Of a DNA stretch of 64,000 nt, positions 36,301 through 44,593 are shown in pieces. Within the stretch, counting starts at the first letter, position 1, and every line of letters starts with the position of its first letter. The DNA comes from Methylocystis echinoides (GTDB taxonomy: Bacteria > Pseudomonadota > Alphaproteobacteria > Rhizobiales > Beijerinckiaceae), in assembly GCF_027923385.1 (NCBI RefSeq), contig NZ_BSEC01000001.1, positions 3,570,001-3,634,000 of the forward strand. Direction: 5' to 3'. The notes below the pieces were generated by a model that was given only the letters and a program-made list of their open reading frames with translations, searched no databases and was not told the origin of the DNA. The position numbers and the translations under genes are program-made.

Positions 36301-37952
36301 GCCGCGCCACGCAGGAGATGCTGCGCGAAGCGAGCCCCGACGCGGACGCGCTGCGTGCGGCCATTGAGCGCGAGCTCGCCGATATTCGCAATATTCAGGA
36401 TGAAAACGGCCAGCGCACCCATGAGACGCTGCTCGCCGTGCATGAAACGCTGGAACGGGTGGTCGACCGTCTGGCGATCTTCGAGGACGAGCTGAGCGAG
36501 CTTCGCGCGACGCCCCCGGTGACGACCCCAGTGGCGCCGCCCGTGACGCCGCCGAAACCGATGGCCGCCGAGCGCACGCCGGAGCCCGCCATCGAACGCC
36601 GGCCGCCGCGCCTGCCGGCCGAGGCGCTCGCCGAGTCCATCGACCTGCTGGGGCCGGCGCAATCGCCGCGCCGGGCGACGATCGTGGAAGCGCCGCCCGA
36701 GCGCGGCGCCGAGCCGGTGCAGATGGATTTCATCGCCGCCGCGCGCCGCGCCGCGCAGCAGGCCGCGCGCGACGCCCAGGCGGCGGAAAGAGCGCATCTG
36801 GCGCGCCGCGCCGCCGCGACCGTCGCCCAGGATGGCGAGGAGGCGTCGACCGGCAAGGCCGCCGGCCTCATCGCCGCGATCCAGGAACGCAAGCGGCCCC
36901 TGCTGCTCGGCCTCGGCGCGATGGTGCTGATGGTCGGCGCTTACCAAGTCGCGCGCATTGGCATCGATGGCGCGGATAGTTGGCGCCAGGAACAGAAGCA
37001 GGAGCATCAGCACGCTGAAATCGCGCCGGGCGACGGCGTCGAACCGACAGCGCCCGCCGAAAAGACCGACAGACCGGCGCCGAAACAGTCAATCGCGCCC
37101 CCGGAAGCGGAGACCGGCAAGCCGGCTCGGCCGCAGGCCGCCGCGCCCACGCCGGCCCCGACGCCTGCGCCGCGCATGATCCTGCCCCAGGGCGGCAATC
37201 AGCCCGTTGACAAGACGCCGGTCGGCTCCATCGGGACGGGCGGGCTCAATCCGCTGCCGCCGCCGCAGCAGGACGCGGCCATCCACACGCTGGCGGAGCA
37301 GGGCAATCCCGCCGCGCAGTTCGAACTGGCGGTTCGCCTCGCCGAAGGCCGGGGCGTTCCCCGCGATCCGAAGCTTGCCGCGCAATGGTTCGAAAAAGCG
37401 GCGGCGCAGGGTCTCGCGCCGGCGCAATACCGGCTCGGCTCGCTTTATGAAAAGGGCGTCGGCGTCGAACGCGACCAGGCCCGGGCGCGCAAGCTGTATC
37501 TGTCGGCGGCCGAGGCCGGGAACGCCCGCGCCATGCATAATCTCGCCGTGATGCTGGCGGAGGTCGGGCTCGACGGCAAGCCCGACTATGCGGCGGCCTC
37601 GGAATGGTTCCGCCGCGGGGGTGAGGCCGGCGTGCGCGACAGCCAATATAATCTCGCGATCCTTTACGCCCGCGGGCTTGGCGTCAAACAGAGCCTTGTC
37701 CAATCCTATGTCTGGTTCGCCGCCGCCGCCGCCCAGGGCGACGCCGACGCCGACAAGAAGCGGGAAGAAGTGGGCGCCCGGCTCGACTCGAAAGAGCTCG
37801 CCGCGGCCAAGGCCGCCGCCGCCGCCTTCCGGGTCAAAGAAGCGCCAAAACAGGCCAATGAGGTCGCGCCGCCGTTCGGCGGCTGGGAGAATGTGCGTCT
37901 CCCCGCATCTGCGCCAAAGCCGGGGCCGAAGCCGAAGGTTTCCACGCTTTGA
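33306..37952 (+). CDS. PodJ-like polar localisation protein with coiled coil, one membrane helix and Sel1 repeats
   Basis: This very large protein of 1548 residues starts MTKAFSRRYRDLDAEARRAA. An N-terminal Asp/Arg-rich region (about 40-210) has repeated RRW(R/L)DD units and RRRR runs. A Pro/Ala linker (about 320-460) follows, then a long coiled coil (about 470-1080) with recurring L-x-x-R-(I/L)-D units. One membrane helix (PLLLGLGAMVLMVGAYQVA, about 1199-1217) is followed by a periplasmic Pro-rich stretch and four or so Sel1 repeats (about 1325-1500, for example GNPAAQFELAVRLAEGRGV and APAQYRLGSLYEKGVGV). This matches the alphaproteobacterial PodJ/PodJL layout, a scaffold that marks a cell pole. 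A short alternative start at 33237 is poor. It is monocistronic. Confidence 0.85.
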   Translation: MTKAFSRRYRDLDAEARRAARAEARRSGKRLGAWLDEAGDEPYDDEDEDFGEDVEAVARRLARPGGPSESRRRREDENQPRRWRDDVKNYGRRGGRSEPDDPPRRRRDDGVRDARDDADEQPRRWRDDAQQQRRRREDREPDQPRRWLDEEDAPHRRRDVRAVMDDDERVPHRRRELRADIDDDDRAPRRMRAARREIEELIDPQEIVADTAEIVGRRIAKSERHTARALDNLAELVEDGARSRETAEEGLAFLARRLGRIESRLAEQSAASDSVKPIRTALARLETRLERLSGPERVLHVEEALSGLDRRLSDIARRLDTPPPRERPVAPPPAALHAPEPAFTPAPAAVQAPAHTPAPAPAHAAAPVHAPAPVQPPAPAPAAAPVRPEPPRRAEAFARRPLEESIAEITRRQRALEAAEAPAPATTRPPAPQPAAALPTAAPPMRMEASDFAPPPRQFADVQSRLEAISRQIDTARRDAAERADHHLVVMRQIEALRRDLTEMSGAIVELAPRASIGAIETALRELSRRIDTQRGQGVAAELLAPAERIAAELRNAIKELDPSPLVRNLHADVQTIGRRLDALQQPGAVDPVAIDLLVSQTRDIRTQLAGLTARPLPLEKIEARLVDLNQRVELLARAGGGAAKAAVALDMGEVARSIRAIVAEETSSSFDTFSGRLETLAARLDAVVSDAGGAQRFDELGRRIDDLGHKLATRIAAAAATQAPRPNSAALEALVAGLARKLDTALEQKPQAPVIEEIGRKLDALETRLPDANAIDSIARIEAALASRTAEQDFADLAQRIDDVRETLAQKLDRNDTMQRPDVGAVERLVRGLDHKVDTALATGASARDIAPILSQLEQLTRKVDLLDDPVGNPRLGALLGAPAAHPKLDEIATRLDHMQVSLAHRAEEGARVEARQAELTDLVEQLAAGISQAAESRGDIEAIRALERQIGALSQRLDRNDHNGAALAAVEAKIGALVAHIEESRTATTLAAEEAVRRATQEMLREASPDADALRAAIERELADIRNIQDENGQRTHETLLAVHETLERVVDRLAIFEDELSELRATPPVTTPVAPPVTPPKPMAAERTPEPAIERRPPRLPAEALAESIDLLGPAQSPRRATIVEAPPERGAEPVQMDFIAAARRAAQQAARDAQAAERAHLARRAAATVAQDGEEASTGKAAGLIAAIQERKRPLLLGLGAMVLMVGAYQVARIGIDGADSWRQEQKQEHQHAEIAPGDGVEPTAPAEKTDRPAPKQSIAPPEAETGKPARPQAAAPTPAPTPAPRMILPQGGNQPVDKTPVGSIGTGGLNPLPPPQQDAAIHTLAEQGNPAAQFELAVRLAEGRGVPRDPKLAAQWFEKAAAQGLAPAQYRLGSLYEKGVGVERDQARARKLYLSAAEAGNARAMHNLAVMLAEVGLDGKPDYAAASEWFRRGGEAGVRDSQYNLAILYARGLGVKQSLVQSYVWFAAAAAQGDADADKKREEVGARLDSKELAAAKAAAAAFRVKEAPKQANEVAPPFGGWENVRLPASAPKPGPKPKVSTL

Positions 37953-37967
37953 ATCGGTCAACCACGA

Positions 37968-37989
37968 AGGCCGCATGTTTTAGCGGCCT
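37968..37989 (+). terminator. Weak possible terminator after the PodJ-like gene
   Basis: A 7-bp stem AGGCCGC (37968-37974) / GCGGCCT (37983-37989) with an 8-nt AT-rich loop is followed only by GTTTAC. The U run is poor, so termination is uncertain. Confidence 0.35.
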
Positions 37990-38073
37990 GTTTACGATTC
38001 ATCGACCATCTGCCGACTAACGTCGCGACGGCGGCCTTTCGTGAAGCCCCATCGCCCTTTGGGAGAGTTTGAG

Positions 38074-38358
38074 ATGCGTAAGACCCTCGCTGCGAGCCTC
38101 GCTGTTTTGGCGCTCGGGGCTGTAACCTTTGGCGCCGCGCCCGCGCAGGCGGATTCGGCAGGCCCGGCCATCGCAGCCGGCATCGGCGGATTTGCGCTGG
38201 GCGCCATCGCCGGCGGCGCGCTCGCGCAGCCCGCGCCGCCACCGGCAGTCGTTTATGTCGAGCCGCCGCCGCGCTGCTGGACGGAGCGGCGCCCGGTCTT
38301 CGACGAATATGGCGAAGTGATCGGCTCCCGCCCCCGTCGCGTCTGCGACCACTACTGA
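38074..38358 (+). CDS. Small secreted protein with glycine-zipper segment
   Basis: This protein of 94 residues starts at ATG 38074, after GGGAGAG. A signal peptide (MRKTLAASLAVLALGAVTFG, cleavage about AQA-DS) is followed by a Gly/Ala zipper (AAGIGGFALGAIAGGALA), a Pro-rich turn and a C-terminal part with two cysteines (RCWTERRP and RRVCDHY). Similar small envelope proteins are common in Hyphomicrobiales; their function is unknown. Its zipper resembles that of the convergent gene at 38533-38793. A strong terminator follows. Confidence 0.78.
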   Translation: MRKTLAASLAVLALGAVTFGAAPAQADSAGPAIAAGIGGFALGAIAGGALAQPAPPPAVVYVEPPPRCWTERRPVFDEYGEVIGSRPRRVCDHY

Positions 38359-38383
38359 CTCCGACGGCATAAGCCCGGTTTCA

Positions 38384-38419
38384 AATGGCCTCGTCCGCTT
38401 CCGGCGAGGCCATTTTTTT
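38384..38419 (+). terminator. Strong intrinsic terminator
   Basis: The perfect 10-bp stem AATGGCCTCG (38384-38393) / CGAGGCCATT (38405-38414) with an 11-nt loop runs into a T tract (38413-38419). It lies 26 bp after the small secreted protein gene. Confidence 0.93.
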
Positions 38420-38532
38420 CGACAAGCGATCGAGGCCCGATGCGAAGAAGGCCGCCAGACGATGCTGACGGCCTTCCCCTTCGCCGCGCCTTTGGCGGCA
38501 GCGCCGGCGCAGCCATTCCCGGCGCCGCGGGA

Positions 38533-38793
38533 TCAATCGTCGTAATCGTAATGGTGACGATGACGCGGACGGTAGCCGTAATAGACCGGCGGGGGCGGCG
38601 GGGGCGCGTAATAGCCGTATCCATAAGCCGGCTGGCTTGCCGCGGCGCCCACCATCGCGCCGACAGCGAGGCCTCCAATCGCCGCGCCGGCAATCGCCCC
38701 GGCGTCATCGGCGGAAGCCGGAGTCGCGGCGACGGCGCTGGCCACCGCCAGCGCCACAATCGAGGCGGTGATGATCTTGCTGATGGTCTTCAT
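38533..38793 (-). CDS. Small secreted Gly/Pro/Tyr/His-rich protein
   Basis: This protein of 86 residues has a signal peptide (MKTISKIITASIVALAVASA, cleavage about ASA-DD). The mature part starts with a Gly/Ala zipper (AIAGAAIGGLAVGAMVGAAA) and ends in a Tyr/Pro/His-rich tail (YGYGYYAPPPPPPVYYGY, then RPRHRHHYDYDD). The His/Asp/Tyr tail could bind metal, but this is a guess. No family function is known to me. It converges on the zipper protein at 38074. Confidence 0.75.
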   Translation of the reverse strand: MKTISKIITASIVALAVASAVAATPASADDAGAIAGAAIGGLAVGAMVGAAASQPAYGYGYYAPPPPPPVYYGYRPRHRHHYDYDD

Positions 38794-38904
38794 GGCTCCC
38801 TCCCGGAAACGGCTCTCAAATCGATGAGAACAAGCTATCGGGAGTCGACCGGCGCGGATGTGCGCGTCAACACATGTCGCGAGCCGGCCAGCGCGGCGAC
38901 TGGA

Positions 38905-39201
38905 TCAGCGTTCGCGCTTGACCTGCCCCACACGCGTCGCAAGCTCGGCGAATGACGCGGCTTCGCCGCCCGCCGTTGCCTGCAGCGCCTGCCGAAGATA
39001 GCGCGCCGGAAAGCAGATGGCCTCGACATTGGCGTCCCGCAATTGCGTGGTACGGCTCGGATCGGTGGCGAGTCGTTCCTCGGTCTGGCTCAAAAGAAGC
39101 TCGAGCTCGCCATTCTCGAAGACGCCCTTCTCGCGCAGCGAGATCAGAAGCGCCGAGAGGACGACATACAGACCTTCCAGTTGCAGATTAGCGGTGTTCA
39201 T
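38905..39201 (-). CDS. Small hypothetical protein
   Basis: This soluble protein of 98 residues starts MNTANLQLEGLYVVLSALL (ATG 39201, after AAGGGCGCC). It is mostly helical with acidic middle segments (KGVFENGELELLLSQTEERL). No cysteine motif, signal peptide or known domain is recognised. Coding bias is good, and the frame is tightly bounded by start and stop. It may share a transcript with the small membrane protein gene at 39324-39488. Confidence 0.65.
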   Translation of the reverse strand: MNTANLQLEGLYVVLSALLISLREKGVFENGELELLLSQTEERLATDPSRTTQLRDANVEAICFPARYLRQALQATAGGEAASFAELATRVGQVKRER

Positions 39202-39323
39202 GCCGGCGCCCTTTTTGACATGCGTCGCGCCCGCGCGAAATGACGCCGGCGCCGCGAAGCTCTTCTCTCCCACTTAGGGCAGAAGCGTTTCCGCGCCGAG
39301 CCAATCATCCGCTTCTTTGCCTG

Positions 39324-39488
39324 CTAGACGTCGCGCGCCACGAACCAGTGCACCAAGGAGCAGCCCGCGGACAGGAGACCGCAGCCATAAACCAGCCGCG
39401 CGAGGCTCTGGTCTTTCATCGTATAGCTGAGCACGGAGAGAGAAAGGCCCAGAATGGCAATGGCTAAAGCTGCGCTACGGTCGCTCAT
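39324..39488 (-). CDS. Small two-helix membrane protein
   Basis: This protein of 54 residues starts at ATG 39488, just after a good GGAGGTGTC ribosome binding site. The hydrophobic segments are ALAIAILGLSLSVLSY and LVYGCGLLSAGCSLVHWFV, with charged residues between them (TMKDQSLAR). It is a predicted inner-membrane hairpin protein of unknown role. The strong ribosome binding site is the main support for a gene this short. Confidence 0.6.
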   Translation of the reverse strand: MSDRSAALAIAILGLSLSVLSYTMKDQSLARLVYGCGLLSAGCSLVHWFVARDV

Positions 39489-39640
39489 GACACCTCCGGT
39501 CGGTCGACTGTGACGCTTATTAATCATTGTTGTTAAAGGCATCAATTGGGCGCCGGACGAGAACGGCGTTCTCTGCGAGCGCGCAAAAAGGGAGCCGCAA
39601 AGCGACTCCCGCTCACGACCGGAGTTTCCCGAAGCGCCGG

Positions 39641-40021
39641 CTAACGCGCTTTCATTGCCGAATACACGTCCAGCACGCCGATCACCGCGACCGTGAGCGC
39701 GGCAAGATTATTCGCCTTCTGAACGCTTCTGTTCGAACTGCCCATCCGGGGCGCGAGCGCCGCCATGTCGAGAATGTCGCCAGCGGCGCGCGCCCAGAGC
39801 CAGGCCGTCGGCTTTCGTGACAACAGAATGCCGAGGCCAGCGATCATCTCCCTCAGACCATAGGTCTGCACCAGCGTCGCGCGATCCGACATGCCCAGCG
39901 GCTCCGCGACGCGGCGGGGCGCAAGAAATTCGACCAGCCCAAGCCCAACCGAAAACCAGCCGAGTCCCGTAACAAGCATGTCGCGCGAGGCGGTCCATTG
40001 CGCGCTTTTGGCCTGTGTCAT
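39641..40021 (-). CDS. Small multi-span membrane protein
   Basis: This protein of 126 residues starts MTQAKSAQWTASRDML (ATG 40021). It has about four hydrophobic segments (LGWFSVGLGLVEFLA, REMIAGLGILLS, AGDILDMAAL and LAALTVAVIGVLDVY). The sequence resembles the membrane part often found alone or fused with SRPBCC (cyclase/dehydrase-like) proteins in alphaproteobacteria, from memory of that family; function is unknown. It lies divergent to the xoxF3 operon with 269 bp between starts. Confidence 0.65.
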   Translation of the reverse strand: MTQAKSAQWTASRDMLVTGLGWFSVGLGLVEFLAPRRVAEPLGMSDRATLVQTYGLREMIAGLGILLSRKPTAWLWARAAGDILDMAALAPRMGSSNRSVQKANNLAALTVAVIGVLDVYSAMKAR

Positions 40022-40290
40022 GATCTCTTCTCCCGCTCCTGTTCGAGGGCCTGTTGGGATTTGCATCCGTCAGACGTGACGCAATACGAGCCGCCGCTCG
40101 CGTGCGCCGCGCGCACCGACAGGACGAACGCGAATGCGTTCCCATCTGGTCCCGCGTTGCGACGCGACAATGCGCCAGGGCCCGCATCCATGGCCCCGCT
40201 CGCTTGCCCCCTGCTCCGCACTACCTGCTCTGACGGGTTTTGCTCCGGTTTCTGTCCCTGCGCCTTTCCTGATCCTCGCGAGGTTGGCCG

Positions 40291-42117
40291 ATGTCGCCTT
40301 TTGCGTCCTGTTCAATTTCTCGCGCGGGCGTGGCGCTTTTTGCCTGCATCTCCTGCGCCGGCGACGCCAGCGCGCAATCGCTGAGCGCTCTCGCTTCGGA
40401 CGCGCGAAACTGGCCGATCGCCGCGCGCGATTACGCCGCAACGCGTTTCAGCGCGCTCGATCAGATCAATGCCGGCAATGTCGCCAGGCTGAAACTCGCC
40501 TGGTCTTTCTCTGTCGGCGCGAACCGGGGTCAGGAGGCGGCGCCGCTCGTCATCGGCGGCGTCATGTATGTCGTGGGTCCCTATGACGGGCCTCATCCCA
40601 ATCAGGTTTTCGCGCTCGACGCCGCAACGGGCGACCTGAAATGGTCCTATGCGCCGAAGCCGGAGCCCGCTGCGAAAGGCGTCGCCTGCTGCGACGTCGT
40701 GAGCCGCGGCCTCGCCTATGACAATGGCAGGATCTTTCTCAACACGCTCGACGACCACATGGTCGCGCTCGACGCAAAGAGCGGCCAGGAATTATGGGTC
40801 ACGAAGCTTGGCGATATTAATCTCGGCGAGACGATCACCATGGCGCCGCTGGCGGTGAAGGGCAAAGTCTTCGCCGGCAATAGCGGCGGTGAAATGGGGG
40901 TGCGCGGATGGCTCACCGCCGTCGATCAGAACAGCGGGCATATCGTCTGGCGCGCCTATTCCACCGGGCCTGATTCAGAAACGCTCATCGGCGCCGATTT
41001 CCAGCCGCGCTACGACTGGATGAAAGGCAAGGATCTCGGCGTCAAAAGCTGGCCCGCCGATCATTGGCGCACCGGCGGCGGCACGGTCTGGGGATGGCTC
41101 TCTTACGATCCGGAAACAAATTTCATTTTCTACGGCACCGGCAATCCCGGCCCCTGGAATTCGAACCAGCGCGCCGGCGACAATCTCTGGACAAGCACCG
41201 TCTTTGCGCGCGACGCCGACACGGGCGCGGCGAAATGGGCCTATCAGATGAGCCCGCATGATTTGTGGGATCACGACGAAGTCAATGAGAACGTGCTGCT
41301 GGATCTCGATGTCGGCGGCGCGTCGCGCAAGGTTCTGGTTCATCCCGGACGCAACGGTTACATGTATGTGCTGGATCGCGCCACGGGCGAGGTTCTCTCG
41401 GCCGACGCCTACGACACCGTCACGGCTTACAAGGGAGTCGATCTCCAGTCGGGCCGCATCCGGCCGAATGAGGCGCTCACGCCTGTTCTCGACAGGACAG
41501 TCGAAAACATCTGCCCCGCGCCGCCCGGCGCGAAGGACTGGCAGCCGATGGCGTGGTCGCCGCGCACGCGCTTGCTTTACGTCCCACATCAGCATCTCTG
41601 CGCCAATTTCAGCGCGAGCGACGTCAGCTACATCGCCGGAACGCCTTTCGTTGGCGCCACGGTCGACATGTATGCGGGCCCCGGCGGCTATCGCGGCGAG
41701 TTTCTCGCCTGGGACCCGGTGAAGCGCGCCAAGGCCTGGGCGGTGACGGAGAAGCTTCCCGTGTGGAGCGGCGCGCTCGTAACAGCCGGCGACGTGGTCT
41801 TCTACGGAACAATGGACCGCCTGTTCAAGGCGCTCGACGCGAAGACGGGCCAGCTCTTGTGGCAGATACGCGCGCCCTCCGGCTTTGTCGGCCAGCCGGT
41901 CACCTATATGGGCGGCGACGGCGTGCAATATATCGCGATCCTCTCCGGCGTCGGCGGCTGGCCGGGCGTTATTGCAAATGCGGAGATCGATCCGCGCGTG
42001 CGCAATTCGGCGCTCGGCTTCGTCGGCGCGGTGCAGGATCTGCCGCTCTACACCGCAGCCGGCAGCACGCTGCTCGTCTTCTCGCTCGGCGACGCCAGCG
42101 CGCCGCGTCAACAGTGA
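40291..42117 (+). CDS. xoxF: Lanthanide-type PQQ-dependent methanol dehydrogenase, XoxF3-like
   Basis: This periplasmic quinoprotein of 608 residues has a signal peptide ending about DASA-QS. It is an eight-bladed propeller with repeated W-motifs such as TGDLKWSY, SGQELWVT and TGQLLWQI. The adjacent-cysteine disulfide near PQQ is Cys133-Cys134. The catalytic Asp327 is followed two residues later by Asp329 in HDLWDHDEVNEN; this second Asp is the residue that marks lanthanide-dependent (Xox/Exa) enzymes, whereas calcium MxaF has Ala. It oxidises methanol (or other primary alcohols) and passes electrons to a cytochrome c. The XoxF3 clade label is from memory of clade features and needs a tree. 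It is the first gene of an eight-gene operon. Confidence 0.9.
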   Translation: MSPFASCSISRAGVALFACISCAGDASAQSLSALASDARNWPIAARDYAATRFSALDQINAGNVARLKLAWSFSVGANRGQEAAPLVIGGVMYVVGPYDGPHPNQVFALDAATGDLKWSYAPKPEPAAKGVACCDVVSRGLAYDNGRIFLNTLDDHMVALDAKSGQELWVTKLGDINLGETITMAPLAVKGKVFAGNSGGEMGVRGWLTAVDQNSGHIVWRAYSTGPDSETLIGADFQPRYDWMKGKDLGVKSWPADHWRTGGGTVWGWLSYDPETNFIFYGTGNPGPWNSNQRAGDNLWTSTVFARDADTGAAKWAYQMSPHDLWDHDEVNENVLLDLDVGGASRKVLVHPGRNGYMYVLDRATGEVLSADAYDTVTAYKGVDLQSGRIRPNEALTPVLDRTVENICPAPPGAKDWQPMAWSPRTRLLYVPHQHLCANFSASDVSYIAGTPFVGATVDMYAGPGGYRGEFLAWDPVKRAKAWAVTEKLPVWSGALVTAGDVVFYGTMDRLFKALDAKTGQLLWQIRAPSGFVGQPVTYMGGDGVQYIAILSGVGGWPGVIANAEIDPRVRNSALGFVGAVQDLPLYTAAGSTLLVFSLGDASAPRQQ

Positions 42118-42122
42118 GGCGC

Positions 42123-42929
42123 ATGATGCGTCCATCATCCTTCTTCGTGGCGATCCTCCTCGGGTTATGGATAACGCGCGCGCAGGCGGAGCCGCTGCGC
42201 GTCTGCGCCGACCCGAACAACCTCCCCTTTTCCGATGGGAAGGGAAACGGCTTCGAAAACAGGCTCGCCGAACTTGTCGCGGCCGAAATGGGCAAGAGCG
42301 TTTCCTACACGTGGTGGGCGCAGCGACGCGGTTTCATCCGCAACACGCTGTCGGCCGGTCAGTGCGATGTGGTGATGGGCGTTCCGGCGCAATATGAACT
42401 GGTCGCCGCCACCCTGCCTTATTACAGGTCGAGCTATGTATTCGTTTCGCGGCAGGACCGTCATATCGACGTCGCGTCGCTAAAGGACCCACGGCTGCAT
42501 CAGCTCAGGATCGGCGTGCATCTCCTTGGCGACGACGGCATGAACGCGCCGCCGGCGCATGCGCTCGGCGAACAGGGCATCGTCGGCAATGTGATCGGCT
42601 ACCCCATCTACGGCGACTATCGAGAGGCGACCCCGCCGGCGCGGCTGATCGAGGCGGTCGAAAGCGGCGATGTCGAGCTCGCCGCCGCATGGGGGCCGCT
42701 CGCCGGCTATGTCGCCCTGCATGCGCCCGTCGCATTGCGTGTCGTTCCGATCACCGACACGCAGGATTTTGCGCCGCTGCAATTTTCCTTCGACATCGCC
42801 ATGGGCGTGCGCAAGGGCGACGACGCGCTGCGACGCCAGCTCGACGACATCATCCTGCGCAGGCGCGCCGACATCGACGCCCTGCTCGCAGATTACGGCG
42901 TGCCGCGCGCGCCCGTAAACGCCAGATGA
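42123..42929 (+). CDS. xoxJ: XoxJ-type periplasmic solute-binding-like protein
   Basis: This 268-residue protein of the substrate-binding (family 3) fold is found with PQQ dehydrogenases and is thought to activate XoxF. A signal peptide (about residues 1-21, ending RAQAEP) is followed by LRVCADPNNLPFSD, the typical start of this subgroup. KGNGFENRLAELVAAEMGK and GQCDVVMGVPAQYELV are also typical. It has no ABC transporter partners here, which supports the chaperone-like role. Two adjacent ATGs (42123, 42126) follow GAGG; the second has better spacing. It lies 5 nt after xoxF. Confidence 0.88.
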   Translation: MMRPSSFFVAILLGLWITRAQAEPLRVCADPNNLPFSDGKGNGFENRLAELVAAEMGKSVSYTWWAQRRGFIRNTLSAGQCDVVMGVPAQYELVAATLPYYRSSYVFVSRQDRHIDVASLKDPRLHQLRIGVHLLGDDGMNAPPAHALGEQGIVGNVIGYPIYGDYREATPPARLIEAVESGDVELAAAWGPLAGYVALHAPVALRVVPITDTQDFAPLQFSFDIAMGVRKGDDALRRQLDDIILRRRADIDALLADYGVPRAPVNAR

Positions 42930-42940
42930 AGGAAAGGCGC

Positions 42941-43615
42941 ATGAAGATCTTGCGTCTCGCTGTTGTGATCCTCCATGTCGCCGCGTCGCTGACGACCGCG
43001 CATGCGCAAACGCGGCGTCTCCGGCATGCGGCGCCGCCGCCTGCACCGGCGGCGCCCGCGGAGTCGGAACAGGCGCCGCCCGCGCCGACAGCCGGTCAGG
43101 CGCGACAGCCCGCGCCCATCGTCGCTTACAGCGCGCCCAGCCAGTTGCTCGAGGCGCCCGTCTCCGCGCTCCTTCCCGGCGGCGGCGCCCCGCGATCGCA
43201 AGTGGCCAATCCCGTTGAGAACGACCCGGACGCGATCCAGCGCGGCATGGGCTACTTCAACATGTTCAATTGCAGCGGCTGTCATGCGCCAAACGCCGGC
43301 GGCGGCATGGGTCCATCGCTGAGCAATCGCTTCTTCATCTACGGCGGCGCGCCGCAAAACATTTATCTGAGCATCTATCAGGGACGACCCAATGGCATGC
43401 CGTCCTGGGGCGCCATGCTCTCGGAAAGCATCATCTGGGATCTCGTCGCCTATATCCGCAGCATCAGCAGCGATCCCTCGCGCGGCTGGGGCCAGACATT
43501 CTCACATGAGGCTTTCGCCATCGAGCAGGCGCCGGCGGAATTTTCAAAGACTCCGACGCCCTGGAACGAAACCGAGCGCTTCAGCTTCGGACAAAAGCCC
43601 AACGGAAAACGCTGA
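42941..43615 (+). CDS. xoxG: XoxG-type c-type cytochrome (methanol dehydrogenase electron acceptor)
   Basis: This periplasmic monoheme cytochrome c of 224 residues starts MKILRLAVVILHVAASLTT. A Pro/Ala-rich linker (about residues 25-85) leads into the heme domain: Cys111-x-x-Cys114-His115 in FNCSGCHAP, and probable axial Met153 in GRPNGMPSWG. It would accept electrons from XoxF and deliver them to the CoxB cytochrome domain. The start at 42941 is preferred over the overlapping ATG at 42926 because GGAAAGG precedes it and it gives a clean signal peptide. Its stop overlaps the coxB start by one base. Confidence 0.88.
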   Translation: MKILRLAVVILHVAASLTTAHAQTRRLRHAAPPPAPAAPAESEQAPPAPTAGQARQPAPIVAYSAPSQLLEAPVSALLPGGGAPRSQVANPVENDPDAIQRGMGYFNMFNCSGCHAPNAGGGMGPSLSNRFFIYGGAPQNIYLSIYQGRPNGMPSWGAMLSESIIWDLVAYIRSISSDPSRGWGQTFSHEAFAIEQAPAEFSKTPTPWNETERFSFGQKPNGKR

Positions 43616-44583
43616 TGCCGACGCCTGCATCGCCTCCGATGAATTATCTGCAGGCCTTCGGCGACAAGGCGGAGGCGATCGCCCTGCTCACCTGGGCGAT
43701 GCTCGTATTGTCCATCGCCGTCGTCGCGATTATCGCCCTGCTCACCGCCGCCGGCGTCGCCCTGCGGCGTTCGAGGCTCGCGGTCGAAGACACCGGCCGC
43801 GCGCCGATCCAGCGCCCGAGCGGCGGTCTGTCCTGGATCACGGTCGGCGTCGCCGTCTCGACGCTGGCGCTGGTGGGGTCGATGGCGTGGAACGCTTATA
43901 CGATGGCGGCGATCAACAGGCCGCCGCGCGCGCCCGCGCTCACCATCGAAGTGATCGGCCATCAATGGTGGTGGCAGTTTCGTTATCTGAGCGACGATCC
44001 AACGCAGATCTTCGATACAGCCAATGAGGCGCATATACCGACCGGCGCGCCGGTGCGCATCCTGGTGCGCAGCGAGGACGTCATCCATTCCTTCTGGATT
44101 CCCGCGCTCGGCGACAAACTCGATCTCATTCCCGGTCAGACCAATGCAAGCTGGTTCGAGGCAAACAGGCCCGGCGCCTATCGCGGCCAGTGCGCGGAAT
44201 ATTGCGGCCGCCAGCACGCGCATATGGCGCTGACCGTGGTCGCACAGACGCCAGAGGCGTTTCACGCCTGGCGGGCGGCGCAGCTTCGTCCCGCACAACG
44301 GGCGACCGGTGATCTCGAAAACGGAGAAGCGCTTTTCGGCGCGCGCTGCGGCGCCTGTCACACGGTGCGCGGCACATTGGCGGGCGGGGTCTTTGGCCCC
44401 GACCTCACCCATCTGATGAGCCGTGGCGCCATCGCCGCCGATACGCTGCAAAACACGACCGCGACGCTCACGGGCTGGATCGCCGATCCCCAGCGCATCA
44501 AGCCCGGCGCCAAAATGCCGACGCTCGAACTGCCGGGAACCGAGCTCACCAAAATCCGCAGCTATCTGCAAAGCCTCAAATAG
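43615..44583 (+). CDS. coxB: Cytochrome c oxidase subunit II with fused cytochrome c (caa3-type)
   Basis: This protein of 322 residues has two N-terminal membrane helices (LLTWAMLVLSIAVVAIIALL and ITVGVAVSTLALVGSMAW) and a periplasmic cupredoxin domain. The CuA site is complete: HSFWIP, then Cys193-x-E-x-Cys197 in CAEYCGRQHAHM with the final His and Met. IGHQWWWQFRY is the conserved electron-entry loop. A C-terminal cytochrome c domain has Cys245-x-x-Cys248-His249 (CGACHTV) and a Met in KMPTLELP. It accepts electrons, plausibly from XoxG, and passes them to subunit I. The start codon overlaps the xoxG stop by one base. Confidence 0.94.
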   Translation: MPTPASPPMNYLQAFGDKAEAIALLTWAMLVLSIAVVAIIALLTAAGVALRRSRLAVEDTGRAPIQRPSGGLSWITVGVAVSTLALVGSMAWNAYTMAAINRPPRAPALTIEVIGHQWWWQFRYLSDDPTQIFDTANEAHIPTGAPVRILVRSEDVIHSFWIPALGDKLDLIPGQTNASWFEANRPGAYRGQCAEYCGRQHAHMALTVVAQTPEAFHAWRAAQLRPAQRATGDLENGEALFGARCGACHTVRGTLAGGVFGPDLTHLMSRGAIAADTLQNTTATLTGWIADPQRIKPGAKMPTLELPGTELTKIRSYLQSLK

Positions 44584-44593
44584 GGAGCCGACC

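Noticed and set aside
34695..37013. Minus-strand open frame of 772 codons
   Set aside because: It lies opposite the coiled-coil region of the PodJ-like gene; its Arg/Leu/Asp composition is the mirror of that repeat-like sequence.
43265..43290. xoxG read as a diheme cytochrome
   Set aside because: Only one CxxCH motif occurs in the protein; the other heme motifs in the operon belong to coxB and to the CtaG fusion.
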